Positions 46,256-54,686 of a stretch of 64,000 nt of DNA are shown here, piece after piece. The number at the start of each line of letters is the position of its first letter. Position 1 is the stretch's first letter. The notes under the pieces are model-generated. The model was not told the origin of the DNA and did no database searches. It saw only the letters and a program-made list of their open reading frames with translations. Source of the DNA: Bacteroides clarus YIT 12056. GTDB lineage: Bacteria > Bacteroidota > Bacteroidia > Bacteroidales > Bacteroidaceae. The position numbers and the translations under genes are program-made. Location of the stretch: contig NZ_FQWK01000004.1 in assembly GCF_900129655.1 (NCBI RefSeq), forward strand, positions 434,001-498,000, written 5' to 3'.

Positions 46256-47715
46256 ATGTTATTTACAGCCGAAAATATTCTACTCGTAGGTTCTATTTTA
46301 CTTTTCGTCAGTATCATCGTAGGCAAGACAGGCTATCGCTTCGGAGTTCCCGCTTTGTTGCTTTTTCTTGTGGTAGGTATGCTCTTCGGAAGCGACGGGC
46401 TCGGATTGCAGTTCCACAATGCCAAGCCAAAGAGGCGCAGTTCATCGGTATGGTAGCTTTAAGTATCATCCTGTTTTCGGGCGGTATGGACACCAAGTTC
46501 ACCGAAATCAAGCCCATTCTCTCTCCCGGTATCGTATTGTCCACTTTCGGCGTACTGCTGACGGCATTGTTTACCGGATTATTCATATGGTGGCTGTCGG
46601 GCATGAGCTGGACCAATATTCATCTGCCGCTCATCACATCCCTGTTGCTCGCTTCTACCATGTCGTCCACGGACTCGGCGTCGGTGTTCGCCATCCTGCG
46701 CTCGCAAAAGATGAATTTGAAACACAACCTGCGTCCTATGCTGGAGTTGGAAAGCGGTAGTAACGACCCGATGGCTTATATGCTGACTATCGTGCTGATT
46801 CAGTTTATCCAGTCTTCGGGAATGGGTGTTTCACAGATAGCCCTCTCCTTTGTGATACAGTTCATTGTGGGTGCCGCCGCAGGTTATCTGTTGGGCAAAC
46901 TGGCCATCCTTATGCTGAACAAGCTGAATATAGACAACCAGTCGCTTTATCCCATTCTGCTGCTGTCGTTCGTGTTCTTCACATTCTCCATCACCGACCT
47001 GATGAAGGGCAACGGCTATCTGGCCGTTTACATTGCCGGCATGATGGTAGGAAACAACAAAATCATGTACCGCAAGGAGATTTACACGTTTATGGACGGA
47101 CTGACATGGCTTTTCCAAATAATCATGTTCCTTTGTCTCGGCCTGCTGGTCAACCCGCACGAAATGCTCGAGGTGGCTTGCGTGGCATTGCTCATCGGCG
47201 TATTTATGATTGTGATAGGACGTCCTCTCAGCGTATTCCTCTGCCTGCTTCCATTCGGGAAACGCATCAATATGAAATCCAAGTTCTTCGTTTCGTGGGT
47301 GGGACTGCGCGGTGCGGTTCCCATTATCTTCGCCACTTATCCGGTGGTAGCGGGTGTGCCCGGTGCGGACGTAATCTTCAATATCGTGTTCTTCATCACG
47401 ATTCTGTCCCTCGTCATTCAAGGTACTACCGTTTCAAAAGTAGCGTGTATGCTGGGACTTTCCACCCCGATGGAAAAGACGGGTAATGACTTCGGAGTAG
47501 AACTGCCCGAAGATATCGATTCCGACTTGCGCGATGTTACCGTCACTCAAGAGATACTCGATGCGAAAGGTGATACGCTCAAAGATATGAACCTGCCTCA
47601 GGGAACTCTTGTGATGATAGTGAAGCGCGGCAACGAATACCTGATACCCAACGGCAGTCTGAAACTTCATGTGGGAGACAAGCTGCTGCTTATTTCTGAA
47701 AAGACCAAAGAATAG
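46256..47715 (+). pseudogene. NhaP2/CvrA-type K+/H+ antiporter, frameshifted by a 5-bp duplication
   Basis: Two frames together make one cation/proton antiporter. The first (ATG 46256) gives [20 protein letters not shown] to LQFHNAK, then runs into a stop at 46454-46456. The second carries the rest, from [20 protein letters not shown] through the membrane domain to a C-terminal TrkA_C/RCK-type domain (VTVTQEILDAKGDTLKDMNL). At the break, GCCAA is duplicated (46421-46430); removing one copy restores [10 protein letters not shown]. An ATG at 46450 overlaps the stop, so reinitiation could make a 421-residue protein without its first two helices. It may be dead, phase-variable or an assembly error. 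Confidence 0.85.
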
Positions 47716-47751
47716 GAAATAAGGGAGAGTGTTCTCCCATGAAAAAAACTT

Positions 47752-47790
47752 CAAAGCATTTGCTTTGCATCACTATAAGCCCTATATTTG
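47752..47790 (+). promoter_or_regulatory. Promoter of the acyl-CoA ligase gene with a palindromic operator candidate
   Basis: -33 TTTG (47759-47762), 20 bp, then -7 TATATTTG (47783-47790): a full match to the Bacteroides housekeeping promoter. The 16-bp palindrome CAAAGCATTTGCTTTG (47752-47767) covers the -33 element and could bind a repressor. The ATG is 33 bp downstream of the -7 box. Confidence 0.7.
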
Positions 47791-47822
47791 CGCAGTTTTA
47801 ACTAAAGTGTGCAAATATACGC

Positions 47823-49490
47823 ATGGAACAAGAACAACGGTTCATTGACTATATCGAACAAAGCATCGTACAAAACTGGGACAGAAATGCCCTGACAGAC
47901 TACAAAGGAATAACTCTACAATATAAAGATGTTGCCCGTAAAATTGCAAAATTTCATATCGTATTGGAAAGCGCCGGTATTCAGCCCGGTGATAAAATAG
48001 CCGTATGTGGTCGTAACAGCGCTCATTGGGCGGTCTGTTTTCTGGCAACAGTGACTTATGGTGCCGTAATTGTTCCTATTCTTCACGAGTTCAAGGCAGA
48101 CAATATACACAATATCGTCAACCACTCCGAAGCCAAGCTCCTTTTTGTCGGCGACCAGGCTTGGGAGAACTTGAACGAAGAAGCCATGCCGCTGCTTATG
48201 GGAGTCGTCCTGCTGACAGACTTCACTCCGGTCGTCTGCCGGGATGAACGGCTCATGGAAGCGTTCGAGCATCGAAACGCCATCTACGGCTCACGTTATC
48301 CCAAGAACTTCCGTCCCGAACATATCTGCTACCGCAAGGAACAGTCGCCCGAAGAGTTGGCGGTCATCAATTATACATCCGGCACCACAGGCTATTCCAA
48401 AGGCGTAATGCTGCCCTACCGCAGTTTATGGTCCAACATAGCCTACTGCCACGAGATGTTGCCCGTACGTCCCGGCGACCATATCGTATCCATGCTCCCT
48501 TTGGGACACGTTTTCGGTATGGTATACGATTTCCTTTACGGCTTCTCGGCAGGCGCGCACCTCTACTTTCTTACCCGTATGCCGTCGCCAAAGATTATCG
48601 CACAGTCATTCTCCGAAATCAAGCCGCGCGTCATATCCTGTGTACCGCTCATCGTAGAGAAGATTATCAAGAAAAATATCCTGCCTCTTATAGACAACAA
48701 AATCGGTAAACTATTGCTGCGGATGCCTATTGTCAATGACAAGATAAAGGCCGATATGCGCAAGAAAGCAATGGATGTTTTCGGTGGTAACTTCGATGAA
48801 ATCATTATCGGTGGCGCGCCTTTCAATGCCGATGTGGAACGTTTCCTCAAACAGATAGGATTCCCCTATACCATTGCCTACGGTATGACGGAATGTGGTC
48901 CTATCATCTGCTCCAGCCGTTGGGAAACCCTGAAACTCGCTTCTTGCGGAAAAGCCACCACCCGTATGGAAGTAAAGATAGACTCTCCCGACCCTCAGCA
49001 CGTAGCGGGCGAAATTATCTGCCGGGGAACCAACCTTATGCTGGGCTATTACAAGAATGCAGAAGCCACTTCTCAAATAATAGACGTCAACGGCTGGCTG
49101 CACACAGGCGACCTTGCCACGATGGATGCCGACGGCTATGTCACCGTACGCGGACGCAGTAAGAATATGCTTCTCACTTCCAGCGGACAGAACATTTATC
49201 CCGAAGAGATAGAAAGCAAACTGAACAATATGCCATACGTATCAGAGTCATTGATTGTATTGCAGCACGACAAACTCGTAGCCCTGATATATCCCGACTT
49301 TGACGACGCCTTTGCCCATGGCTTGCAGCAAGCCGATATAGAGAAAGCAATGGAAGCCAACCGGAATGAGTTGAACCAACTGCTGCCGGCATATTGCCAG
49401 ATTACTAAAGTGAAAATACACTTTGAGGAATTTGAAAAGACAGCCAAAAAGAGCATCAAACGCTTCATGTATCAGGAAGCCAAAGGCTGA
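47823..49490 (+). CDS. AMP-forming long-chain acyl-CoA ligase
   Basis: 555 residues of the adenylate-forming superfamily. The phosphate loop is INYTSGTTGYSKGVMLPY; later motifs are YGMTECGP, LHTGDLATMDADGYV, and GRSKNMLLTSSGQNIYPEEIE; the C-terminal lysine is in the AKKSIKRFMY region. It activates a fatty acid with ATP and CoA. The closest type is the FadD/long-chain ligase group, though a narrower carboxylate substrate is possible. It is monocistronic, with a well-defined promoter before it and a terminator after it. Confidence 0.92.
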   Translation: MEQEQRFIDYIEQSIVQNWDRNALTDYKGITLQYKDVARKIAKFHIVLESAGIQPGDKIAVCGRNSAHWAVCFLATVTYGAVIVPILHEFKADNIHNIVNHSEAKLLFVGDQAWENLNEEAMPLLMGVVLLTDFTPVVCRDERLMEAFEHRNAIYGSRYPKNFRPEHICYRKEQSPEELAVINYTSGTTGYSKGVMLPYRSLWSNIAYCHEMLPVRPGDHIVSMLPLGHVFGMVYDFLYGFSAGAHLYFLTRMPSPKIIAQSFSEIKPRVISCVPLIVEKIIKKNILPLIDNKIGKLLLRMPIVNDKIKADMRKKAMDVFGGNFDEIIIGGAPFNADVERFLKQIGFPYTIAYGMTECGPIICSSRWETLKLASCGKATTRMEVKIDSPDPQHVAGEIICRGTNLMLGYYKNAEATSQIIDVNGWLHTGDLATMDADGYVTVRGRSKNMLLTSSGQNIYPEEIESKLNNMPYVSESLIVLQHDKLVALIYPDFDDAFAHGLQQADIEKAMEANRNELNQLLPAYCQITKVKIHFEEFEKTAKKSIKRFMYQEAKG

Positions 49491-49519
49491 AATCCTTAAA
49501 AAACATATAGCAAGAAGTA

Positions 49520-49557
49520 TGATTTTATAAGAAGTGTTATAAAACATGCTTTTTTTC
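49520..49557 (+). terminator. Terminator after the acyl-CoA ligase gene
   Basis: TTTTATAA-GAAGTG-TTATAAAA (49523-49544) forms an 8-bp A/T stem, followed after CATGC by seven T's. It lies 30 bp after the stop codon. The stem is weak but the T-run is good. Confidence 0.6.
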
Positions 49558-49565
49558 TTGGATAA

Positions 49566-49596
49566 TTTGCAGATTTCCCAATTGTCCGTATCTTTG
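49566..49596 (+). promoter_or_regulatory. Promoter in the gap before the three-domain fusion gene
   Basis: -33 TTTG (49566-49569), 19 bp, then -7 TATCTTTG (49589-49596). It is among the best promoter matches in the window, yet lies 178 bp before the next gene. Confidence 0.65.
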
Positions 49597-49602
49597 CAAT
49601 GT

Positions 49603-49664
49603 GTTTTTCATAGTATTAGATTTAAGGTTAACAAAGGTTGGAGTACAGCGGTACTCCTTTTTTT
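49603..49664 (+). ncRNA. Candidate small RNA or attenuated leader
   Basis: A short stretch lies between the promoter above and a perfect intrinsic terminator, GGAGTAC-AGCG-GTACTCC followed by seven T's (49640-49664). The transcript would be about 60 nt. It holds no convincing gene (only a four-codon ATG frame). It could be a small RNA or a leader that controls the fusion gene downstream. The remaining ~110 bp before that gene hold a weak -7-like TATCTTTA (about 49748-49755), which may be the gene's own promoter. Confidence 0.5.
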
Positions 49665-49773
49665 ATGCCCGTACATTTCAGCACCCCTGTTTTCCCTTCG
49701 CGTCATTGCATTTTCATATGCCGGAAATGAAAATCCCGGAATATTAATTATCTTTACGGAAAAATAGAAGGAA

Positions 49774-51522
49774 ATGGATATAGATACATTTATCAACAAT
49801 TACCGGGAAGCATTCGGACAGCAAACCGAACTTCCCATCGCTTTCTGGTACTCCGACCGGCCGGAAGCTCCGACAGAGAAAGTAAGCGGATGCTTCTTTA
49901 AAAGCATGGCGCAGGTCAGGAGCGGAAAGACAATCAGCCTCAACGCGGAAACAATAGGCTGCGGTGGCGGCAAGTTTTACACAGGATTTACAGATATGCC
50001 GGAGCATGTACCCGGCTTCGTTTCCTTGAAAGAGAAGTACAAGAAAACGCCTGAAATGGTTGTCGACTTCATACAGGAGATACAAGTGCCTAAAGCCGAA
50101 AAAGCCTGGCTGCACTTTACACGAATCGATAATCTGGTGTCTTTCGACAAAGCGGAAGGCATACTGTTCCTTGCAACTCCCGACGTATTAGCCGGATTGA
50201 CCACGTGGGCGTTTTTCGACAGTAACGCATTCGACATGGTTTCTGCACCATTCGGTTCCGGCTGTTGCTCTGTTGTGACGCAAACGGTTCTTGAAAATCG
50301 GAAGCAGGGCAAAAGGACGTTTATAGGATTCTTCGATCCGTCTGTCCGTCCTTATTTTGAGGCGGATTTACTAAGCTTTACCATACCTATGTCCCGATTC
50401 AAGGAAATGTATCACACCATGCGCGAAAGCTGCCTGTTCGATACACGCGCCTGGGACAAAATCAAAGATAGAATACAAAACGCACGGAAAGAAACAACGC
50501 CTTTCAATCATTTAAATATATCCTTCGAAATTCGTCCGGACATTTCATTGCGTGAGGTGACGATAGAGGACGCCACCGCCATATATCATGCCATTGATAC
50601 CCATCGCGACTATATGCGCACTTGGCTACCGTTTGTCGACAACCTGAAATCCGCGGCCGATGAGGAAAGTTTTTTGAAAGGAGTTCTCTCCGTCCCTGCC
50701 GACAGCTACGAACCGATATTCGGCATCTGGAATAAACAAAATGAAATTTGCGGACTGGTAGGTTTCCATTTCTCCGACTTCGCCAATCATCGTACGGAAA
50801 TCGGCTATTGGTTATTGCCCGAATATCAACATCAAGGAATTATGACCGCCTGTGTTCGCCGTCTGTGCCAATGGGCGGTCGAAGCCAAAGATATAAAACG
50901 CATACAAATCCGTTGCGCCACAGGCAATACCGCAAGTAACGGCATTCCCGTCCGGCTTGGTTTCCGTCTGGAAGGAACGGAACGTGCCGGAGAATTGTTG
51001 GCTTCGGGAGAGTATGCGGATATACATGTATATAGCATTTTGAAAGAAGAACTTATGGAACAACAAATTCAACTCAACGAGCACAACAAACAGGAATACC
51101 CGCCCATGCACACCACCGAACATATCGTTAATCAGACAATGATTAGATTATTCGGTTGCGGCCGCTCTGTCTCCGCTCATATAGAGCGTAAGAAAAGCAA
51201 ATTGGATTATCGATTGAACGCCTGCCCTACGGAAGAGCAAATAAAGAGCCTGGAAGAAGCGGTTAATGAAGTGATAGCACGGCACCTGCCCGTCACTACC
51301 GAATTCATCACTCAGGAAGAAGCTAAGGGCAGGTTCGATTTGGAACGGTTACCGGAAGATGCTTCGGAAACCGTACGTGTAGTAAAAGTCGGTGATTATG
51401 ACGAATGCCTTTGTATCGGTACACATGTTGCCAATACTTCCGAGATAGGAACTTTCAAAATTATCAGCCACGACTGGGATGAAGAAAGCAAGCGTTGGCG
51501 GATGCGTTTTAAATTAGTATAA
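49774..51522 (+). CDS. DUF169 / GNAT acetyltransferase / AlaX-like editing domain fusion
   Basis: 582 residues in three parts. Residues 1-245 are DUF169 (FKSMAQVRSGKTISLNAETI, CGGGKFYTGF, FGSGCCSVVT). Residues ~247-430 are a RimJ/RimL-type GNAT N-acetyltransferase (LREVTIEDATAIYHAI, TEIGYWLLPEYQHQGIMTAC, ASNGIPVRLGFRLEGTERA). Residues ~445-582 look like the second additional (editing) domain of alanyl/threonyl-tRNA synthetases or AlaX, with the zinc motif H446-x3-H450 (HTTEH) and C547-x3-H551 (CIGTH). No frame break separates them. Amino-acylated tRNA editing combined with N-acetylation is possible, but the true function is unknown. Confidence 0.8.
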   Translation: MDIDTFINNYREAFGQQTELPIAFWYSDRPEAPTEKVSGCFFKSMAQVRSGKTISLNAETIGCGGGKFYTGFTDMPEHVPGFVSLKEKYKKTPEMVVDFIQEIQVPKAEKAWLHFTRIDNLVSFDKAEGILFLATPDVLAGLTTWAFFDSNAFDMVSAPFGSGCCSVVTQTVLENRKQGKRTFIGFFDPSVRPYFEADLLSFTIPMSRFKEMYHTMRESCLFDTRAWDKIKDRIQNARKETTPFNHLNISFEIRPDISLREVTIEDATAIYHAIDTHRDYMRTWLPFVDNLKSAADEESFLKGVLSVPADSYEPIFGIWNKQNEICGLVGFHFSDFANHRTEIGYWLLPEYQHQGIMTACVRRLCQWAVEAKDIKRIQIRCATGNTASNGIPVRLGFRLEGTERAGELLASGEYADIHVYSILKEELMEQQIQLNEHNKQEYPPMHTTEHIVNQTMIRLFGCGRSVSAHIERKKSKLDYRLNACPTEEQIKSLEEAVNEVIARHLPVTTEFITQEEAKGRFDLERLPEDASETVRVVKVGDYDECLCIGTHVANTSEIGTFKIISHDWDEESKRWRMRFKLV

Positions 51523-51575
51523 AAATCAATCAATTTTAAATAAAAAGATAGCAATATTGGCATTATACAAGTAAA

Positions 51576-51604
51576 ATAGTCAGCTATTCAATGACAAATA
51601 GTCA
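51576..51604. promoter_or_regulatory. Candidate enhancer half-sites upstream of hsp20
   Basis: AAATAGTCA occurs twice with ATAGTCA at 51576-51582 and 51598-51604, exactly 22 bp apart, with an opposite TGACA at 51592-51596 between them. They lie 20-50 bp upstream of the sigma-54 -24 box, rather close for an enhancer but possible. Confidence 0.4.
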
Positions 51605-51624
51605 ATAAAGTCAGTATAAGCTTG

Positions 51625-51641
51625 CTGGCATGAGGTTTGCA
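51625..51641 (+). promoter_or_regulatory. Sigma-54 (-24/-12) promoter of hsp20
   Basis: CTGGCATG-AGGT-TTGCA matches the -24/-12 consensus at nearly every fixed position, with GG and GC 12 bp apart (51627 and 51639). Predicted start is near 51652, giving a leader of about 110 nt to hsp20. Confidence 0.78.
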
Positions 51642-51763
51642 ATATAGTAGGTGAACGACGGTTCAAGACGTAAATAATGAAAGCCGAAAGACGGACATTG
51701 AAAAGCGCTGAGAACCGAAGTTCGGAATAAACCGAATGTATAACTTTTAAAAGATAGGAGACT

Positions 51764-52213
51764 ATGATTATGATGCCTGTAAGAAGAACTCAGAATTGGT
51801 TACCAAGTATCTTTAACGATTTCTTTGATAACGATTGGATGGTAAAAGCCAATGCAACCGCTCCAGCCATCAATGTTTTTGAAACGGAAAAAGAATACAA
51901 AGTAGAGTTGGCCGCTCCCGGAATGACAAAAGAAGACTTCAACGTACATATCGATGAAGAAAACAATCTGGTCATCAGCATGGAGAAGAAAACGGAAAAC
52001 AGGGAAGAGAGCAATAAAGATGAAAAGAAAGAAGGTCGCTATCTGCGTCGCGAGTTCTCATACTCCAAATTCCAACAGACAATGATCCTTCCGGACGACG
52101 TCGACAAAGAGAAGATTTCCGCTCAAGTGGAAAACGGTGTGTTGAATATCAATCTGCCGAAATTCACCGAGCAGGAAAAGGAAAAAACTAAAAAATTCAT
52201 TGACGTAAAATAA
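51764..52213 (+). CDS. Hsp20/alpha-crystallin small heat-shock chaperone
   Basis: 149 residues. The alpha-crystallin domain covers about residues 35-140: INVFETEKEYKVELAAPGMT, then FNVHIDEENNLVISMEKK, RREFSYSKFQQTMILPDDVD and VENGVLNINLPK. It holds unfolding proteins in an ATP-independent way in the cytoplasm. AGGAG at 51756-51760 is a rare clear ribosome site here; ATG 51764 is close to it, and ATG 51770 or 51773 has better spacing. The sigma-54 promoter upstream suggests activation by an NtrC-type regulator rather than heat-shock sigma factors. Confidence 0.95.
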   Translation: MIMMPVRRTQNWLPSIFNDFFDNDWMVKANATAPAINVFETEKEYKVELAAPGMTKEDFNVHIDEENNLVISMEKKTENREESNKDEKKEGRYLRREFSYSKFQQTMILPDDVDKEKISAQVENGVLNINLPKFTEQEKEKTKKFIDVK

Positions 52214-52230
52214 AGTAATCGGTAATTAGA

Positions 52231-52266
52231 GAATGCCCCGGTGCAAATCTTTGCATCGGGGCATTC
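52231..52266. terminator. Shared hairpin between convergent hsp20 and acyltransferase genes
   Basis: 17-bp arms (52231-52247 and 52250-52266) pair with one wobble and a 2-nt centre; the core is GAATGCCCCG / CGGGGCATTC. It lies between convergent genes and is stable enough to stop transcription, though T-runs are lacking. Confidence 0.7.
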
Positions 52267-52288
52267 ATGTATCGGAGCAGTATTTTGG

Positions 52289-53425
52289 CTATTTCTTTTT
52301 TCCTTTCAGAAAACGGTCTGTCAGCCATTTGCGCACAGGCTCATCATAGAGTTTCAAGCAGGCATAGGCAAGAATGAAAGCACTGATAAAGGTCAATATC
52401 ATATAAGGAATACTCTCTACGATAGTTGCATTATGATTGCATACCCAAGCCGTATAAGTATATACCAACGGGAAATGTGTTATGTATACCGGATACGAAA
52501 TATCTCCCAGGAATTTGCATATAGCGGTAGAGCGTTTACCGGTCACTTTGCCACCCGCTCCCATAGAAACAATCACAGGAAAAATAAAAAGAATACAGCA
52601 AGCTTCATAAAGCCCGTTCATCCAGAAGTGATTTTCACCGCCCAAACGGGGGAAAGCCATAACTATCACAATCATCAGACTGCACCACCAGAACGCCCGC
52701 TTTTTAATATGAACCAACCATCCTAAACGGGATAACAGCAATCCGCCAAAGAAAGGATACATCAGCCGGACAAGCCCTACATATTGCTGCTCCCAGTTCA
52801 ATGCCCAGCCACCGACAATATCTCCCGTAGGTGCAGTTAGGCAACGGTGCACCGTAAAACATCCGGCCACCAAAACCAAAACGGACAAAGCTGTTTTATT
52901 GAACTTGCGGATGAACAGCGCATAAAGAATATTACCTATATATTCGTAATAGAGCGACCAGGCCGGTCCGTTCAACGGATGCATTTCCGTCCAACCGCGA
53001 ATGTCCCACTTCAGAGGAAGCGGAAGCAAAGTACATCCCAACAGCATCACCAATAACATGGTTCCGACCGATGTGTTCTGAATAGCCGGAAAACATGGTG
53101 ACTCCTGAAAATAGAAGAATACCGCACCTATAATGCTTCCCACTATAACCATAGGATGCAAACGAATTATACGCCGCTTGAAGAAAGTACCGACACTCAT
53201 CCGATTCCAACGGTCGTCATAAGCATAACCGATAACAAAACCGGAAAGCATAAAGAAAAAATCCACCGCCAAATAACCGTGATTGATAAGTTGCTCCAAA
53301 TGACTGCCGCCGGAATGTGCTTCCAACAAATGGAAAGCGACAACCATTACAGAAGCTACACCACGAAGCCCGTCAAGAATTTCATAATGCGGCTTTGAAG
53401 CAAGGTAAGAGTTTTGTGTGTCCAT
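52289..53425 (-). CDS. Acyltransferase family 3 membrane protein
   Basis: 378 residues with about ten membrane helices. It begins in the usual way with HYEILDGLRGVASVMVVAFHLLEAH, where the His and Arg are conserved, then GYLAVDFFFMLSGFVIGYAY and later SLYYEYIGNILYALF. This family (OafA/NodX-like) transfers acetyl or other acyl groups to surface sugars at the inner membrane. No polysaccharide genes are adjacent, so the acceptor is unknown. A -7 promoter element is present. Confidence 0.9.
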   Translation of the reverse strand: MDTQNSYLASKPHYEILDGLRGVASVMVVAFHLLEAHSGGSHLEQLINHGYLAVDFFFMLSGFVIGYAYDDRWNRMSVGTFFKRRIIRLHPMVIVGSIIGAVFFYFQESPCFPAIQNTSVGTMLLVMLLGCTLLPLPLKWDIRGWTEMHPLNGPAWSLYYEYIGNILYALFIRKFNKTALSVLVLVAGCFTVHRCLTAPTGDIVGGWALNWEQQYVGLVRLMYPFFGGLLLSRLGWLVHIKKRAFWWCSLMIVIVMAFPRLGGENHFWMNGLYEACCILFIFPVIVSMGAGGKVTGKRSTAICKFLGDISYPVYITHFPLVYTYTAWVCNHNATIVESIPYMILTFISAFILAYACLKLYDEPVRKWLTDRFLKGKKK

Positions 53426-53455
53426 TTTGGTATAAGATGTTTATTAATTCGCGTG

Positions 53456-53463
53456 CAAAGGTA
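53456..53463 (-). promoter_or_regulatory. -7 promoter element of the acyltransferase gene
   Basis: Minus-strand TACCTTTG, 30 bp upstream of the start codon. No -33 TTTG was found. Confidence 0.45.
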
Positions 53464-53503
53464 ATAAAAAAGGTCATAGGAATAATAAGGCGGCATCCCC
53501 TTT

Positions 53504-54619
53504 TCAATTGCTTTTTCTGTAACTTTTTACCGCCCAGATATTGGCTACTGCGGCAAAAGCAAGCAAAGCCCCCAGTTGAGGAAGCAACTCGGCGAAACCA
53601 CCGCCGCGAAGGTATATCGTACGCATTACTTCTACAAAATACCTTAACGGATTGATACGGGTAATCCATTGCGCCCATTCGGGCATACTATGAATAGAAG
53701 TAAAAAGACCGCTCATTAAAATAAGTACGAGCATAAAAAACCACATGACAAACATGGCTTGCTGCAGCGTTGACGAATGATTGGATATAACCAGGCCAAA
53801 ACCGGAAACCACCGGAAGAAATATCAGTGCGAAACCGTAGATTGTGAGAAAATGCCCGGCAGGCAAAATTCCATAAAGCAACCAGGCAAGGACAAAACAA
53901 ATGGTAAGCACCACAAATCCTATCAACCAATAAGGTATCAACTTGGCAGCGATAAACGTGAATTTATTGACCGGTGTCACATTGATTTGTTCAATAGTCC
54001 CCGCTTCTTTCTCTCCCACTACATTGAGGGCGGGAAGAAAACCACAAATCAATGTCAGTAACATAACCATAAGTGCAGGAATCATGAAAAGCTTATAGTT
54101 CAGAGTGGGGTTATAGAGATTCAAGGTAGAGATGCCGATACGGGGAAGCGGTTTTCCCGCTAATGTTCTAACAGGTGTTTCCGACCTTAATTCACGGGCA
54201 TAATCACTGATGATAGAAGACAGATAAGAGCCGCCCAAACTTCCTTTTGTTCCGTTTACAGCATTGGCTGCGACAAGTAAACGAGGCGCTTTACCGTTTA
54301 TCCAATCTTTTTCAAAATCATGGGGAATCTCCAAAATGACATCTGCCGTACCTTTTTCAACACCCAGCAAAGCCTCATCATAAGTATCGGGAAGCGCTGT
54401 CAGACGAAAATAGGTGGAAGCGCCGATCTTATCTACCAAACGGCGTGACACAACACTATGGTCATTATCCACAATATTCAGATTGATATTCTTTATCTCC
54501 AAGTTGGCAGCCCAAGGCATCAATATCATAATCATACATGGGAATATGAAAATCAGCTTTGGCAAGAATGAGTTGCGAAACAGCTGCTTGAATTCTTTTT
54601 CTATCAGATATTTAATCAT
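53504..54619 (-). CDS. ABC-2 type exporter permease (YbhR-like)
   Basis: 371 residues: one N-terminal helix, a large extracytoplasmic domain, then five helices of the ABC2_membrane_3 fold (LLTLICGFLPALNVVGEKEAGTIEQINVTPV and the following helices). The cytoplasmic segment GEKEAGTIEQINVTPVNKF is the coupling region. It is the last gene of the tolC-hlyD-ATPase-permease-permease operon and probably pairs with the permease at 54687-55790 to form an exporter channel, like E. coli YbhSR. Confidence 0.9.
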   Translation of the reverse strand: MIKYLIEKEFKQLFRNSFLPKLIFIFPCMIMILMPWAANLEIKNINLNIVDNDHSVVSRRLVDKIGASTYFRLTALPDTYDEALLGVEKGTADVILEIPHDFEKDWINGKAPRLLVAANAVNGTKGSLGGSYLSSIISDYARELRSETPVRTLAGKPLPRIGISTLNLYNPTLNYKLFMIPALMVMLLTLICGFLPALNVVGEKEAGTIEQINVTPVNKFTFIAAKLIPYWLIGFVVLTICFVLAWLLYGILPAGHFLTIYGFALIFLPVVSGFGLVISNHSSTLQQAMFVMWFFMLVLILMSGLFTSIHSMPEWAQWITRINPLRYFVEVMRTIYLRGGGFAELLPQLGALLAFAAVANIWAVKSYRKSN

Positions 54620-54686
54620 AAGGATACTACTGTTTATACTCTACGGTCATGACACATCTTATATACTTAATACAATTGAAACGGCA

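Noticed and set aside
46421..46456. Programmed -1 frameshift in the antiporter
   Set aside because: No heptameric slippery sequence is present; a 5-bp duplication explains the shift better.
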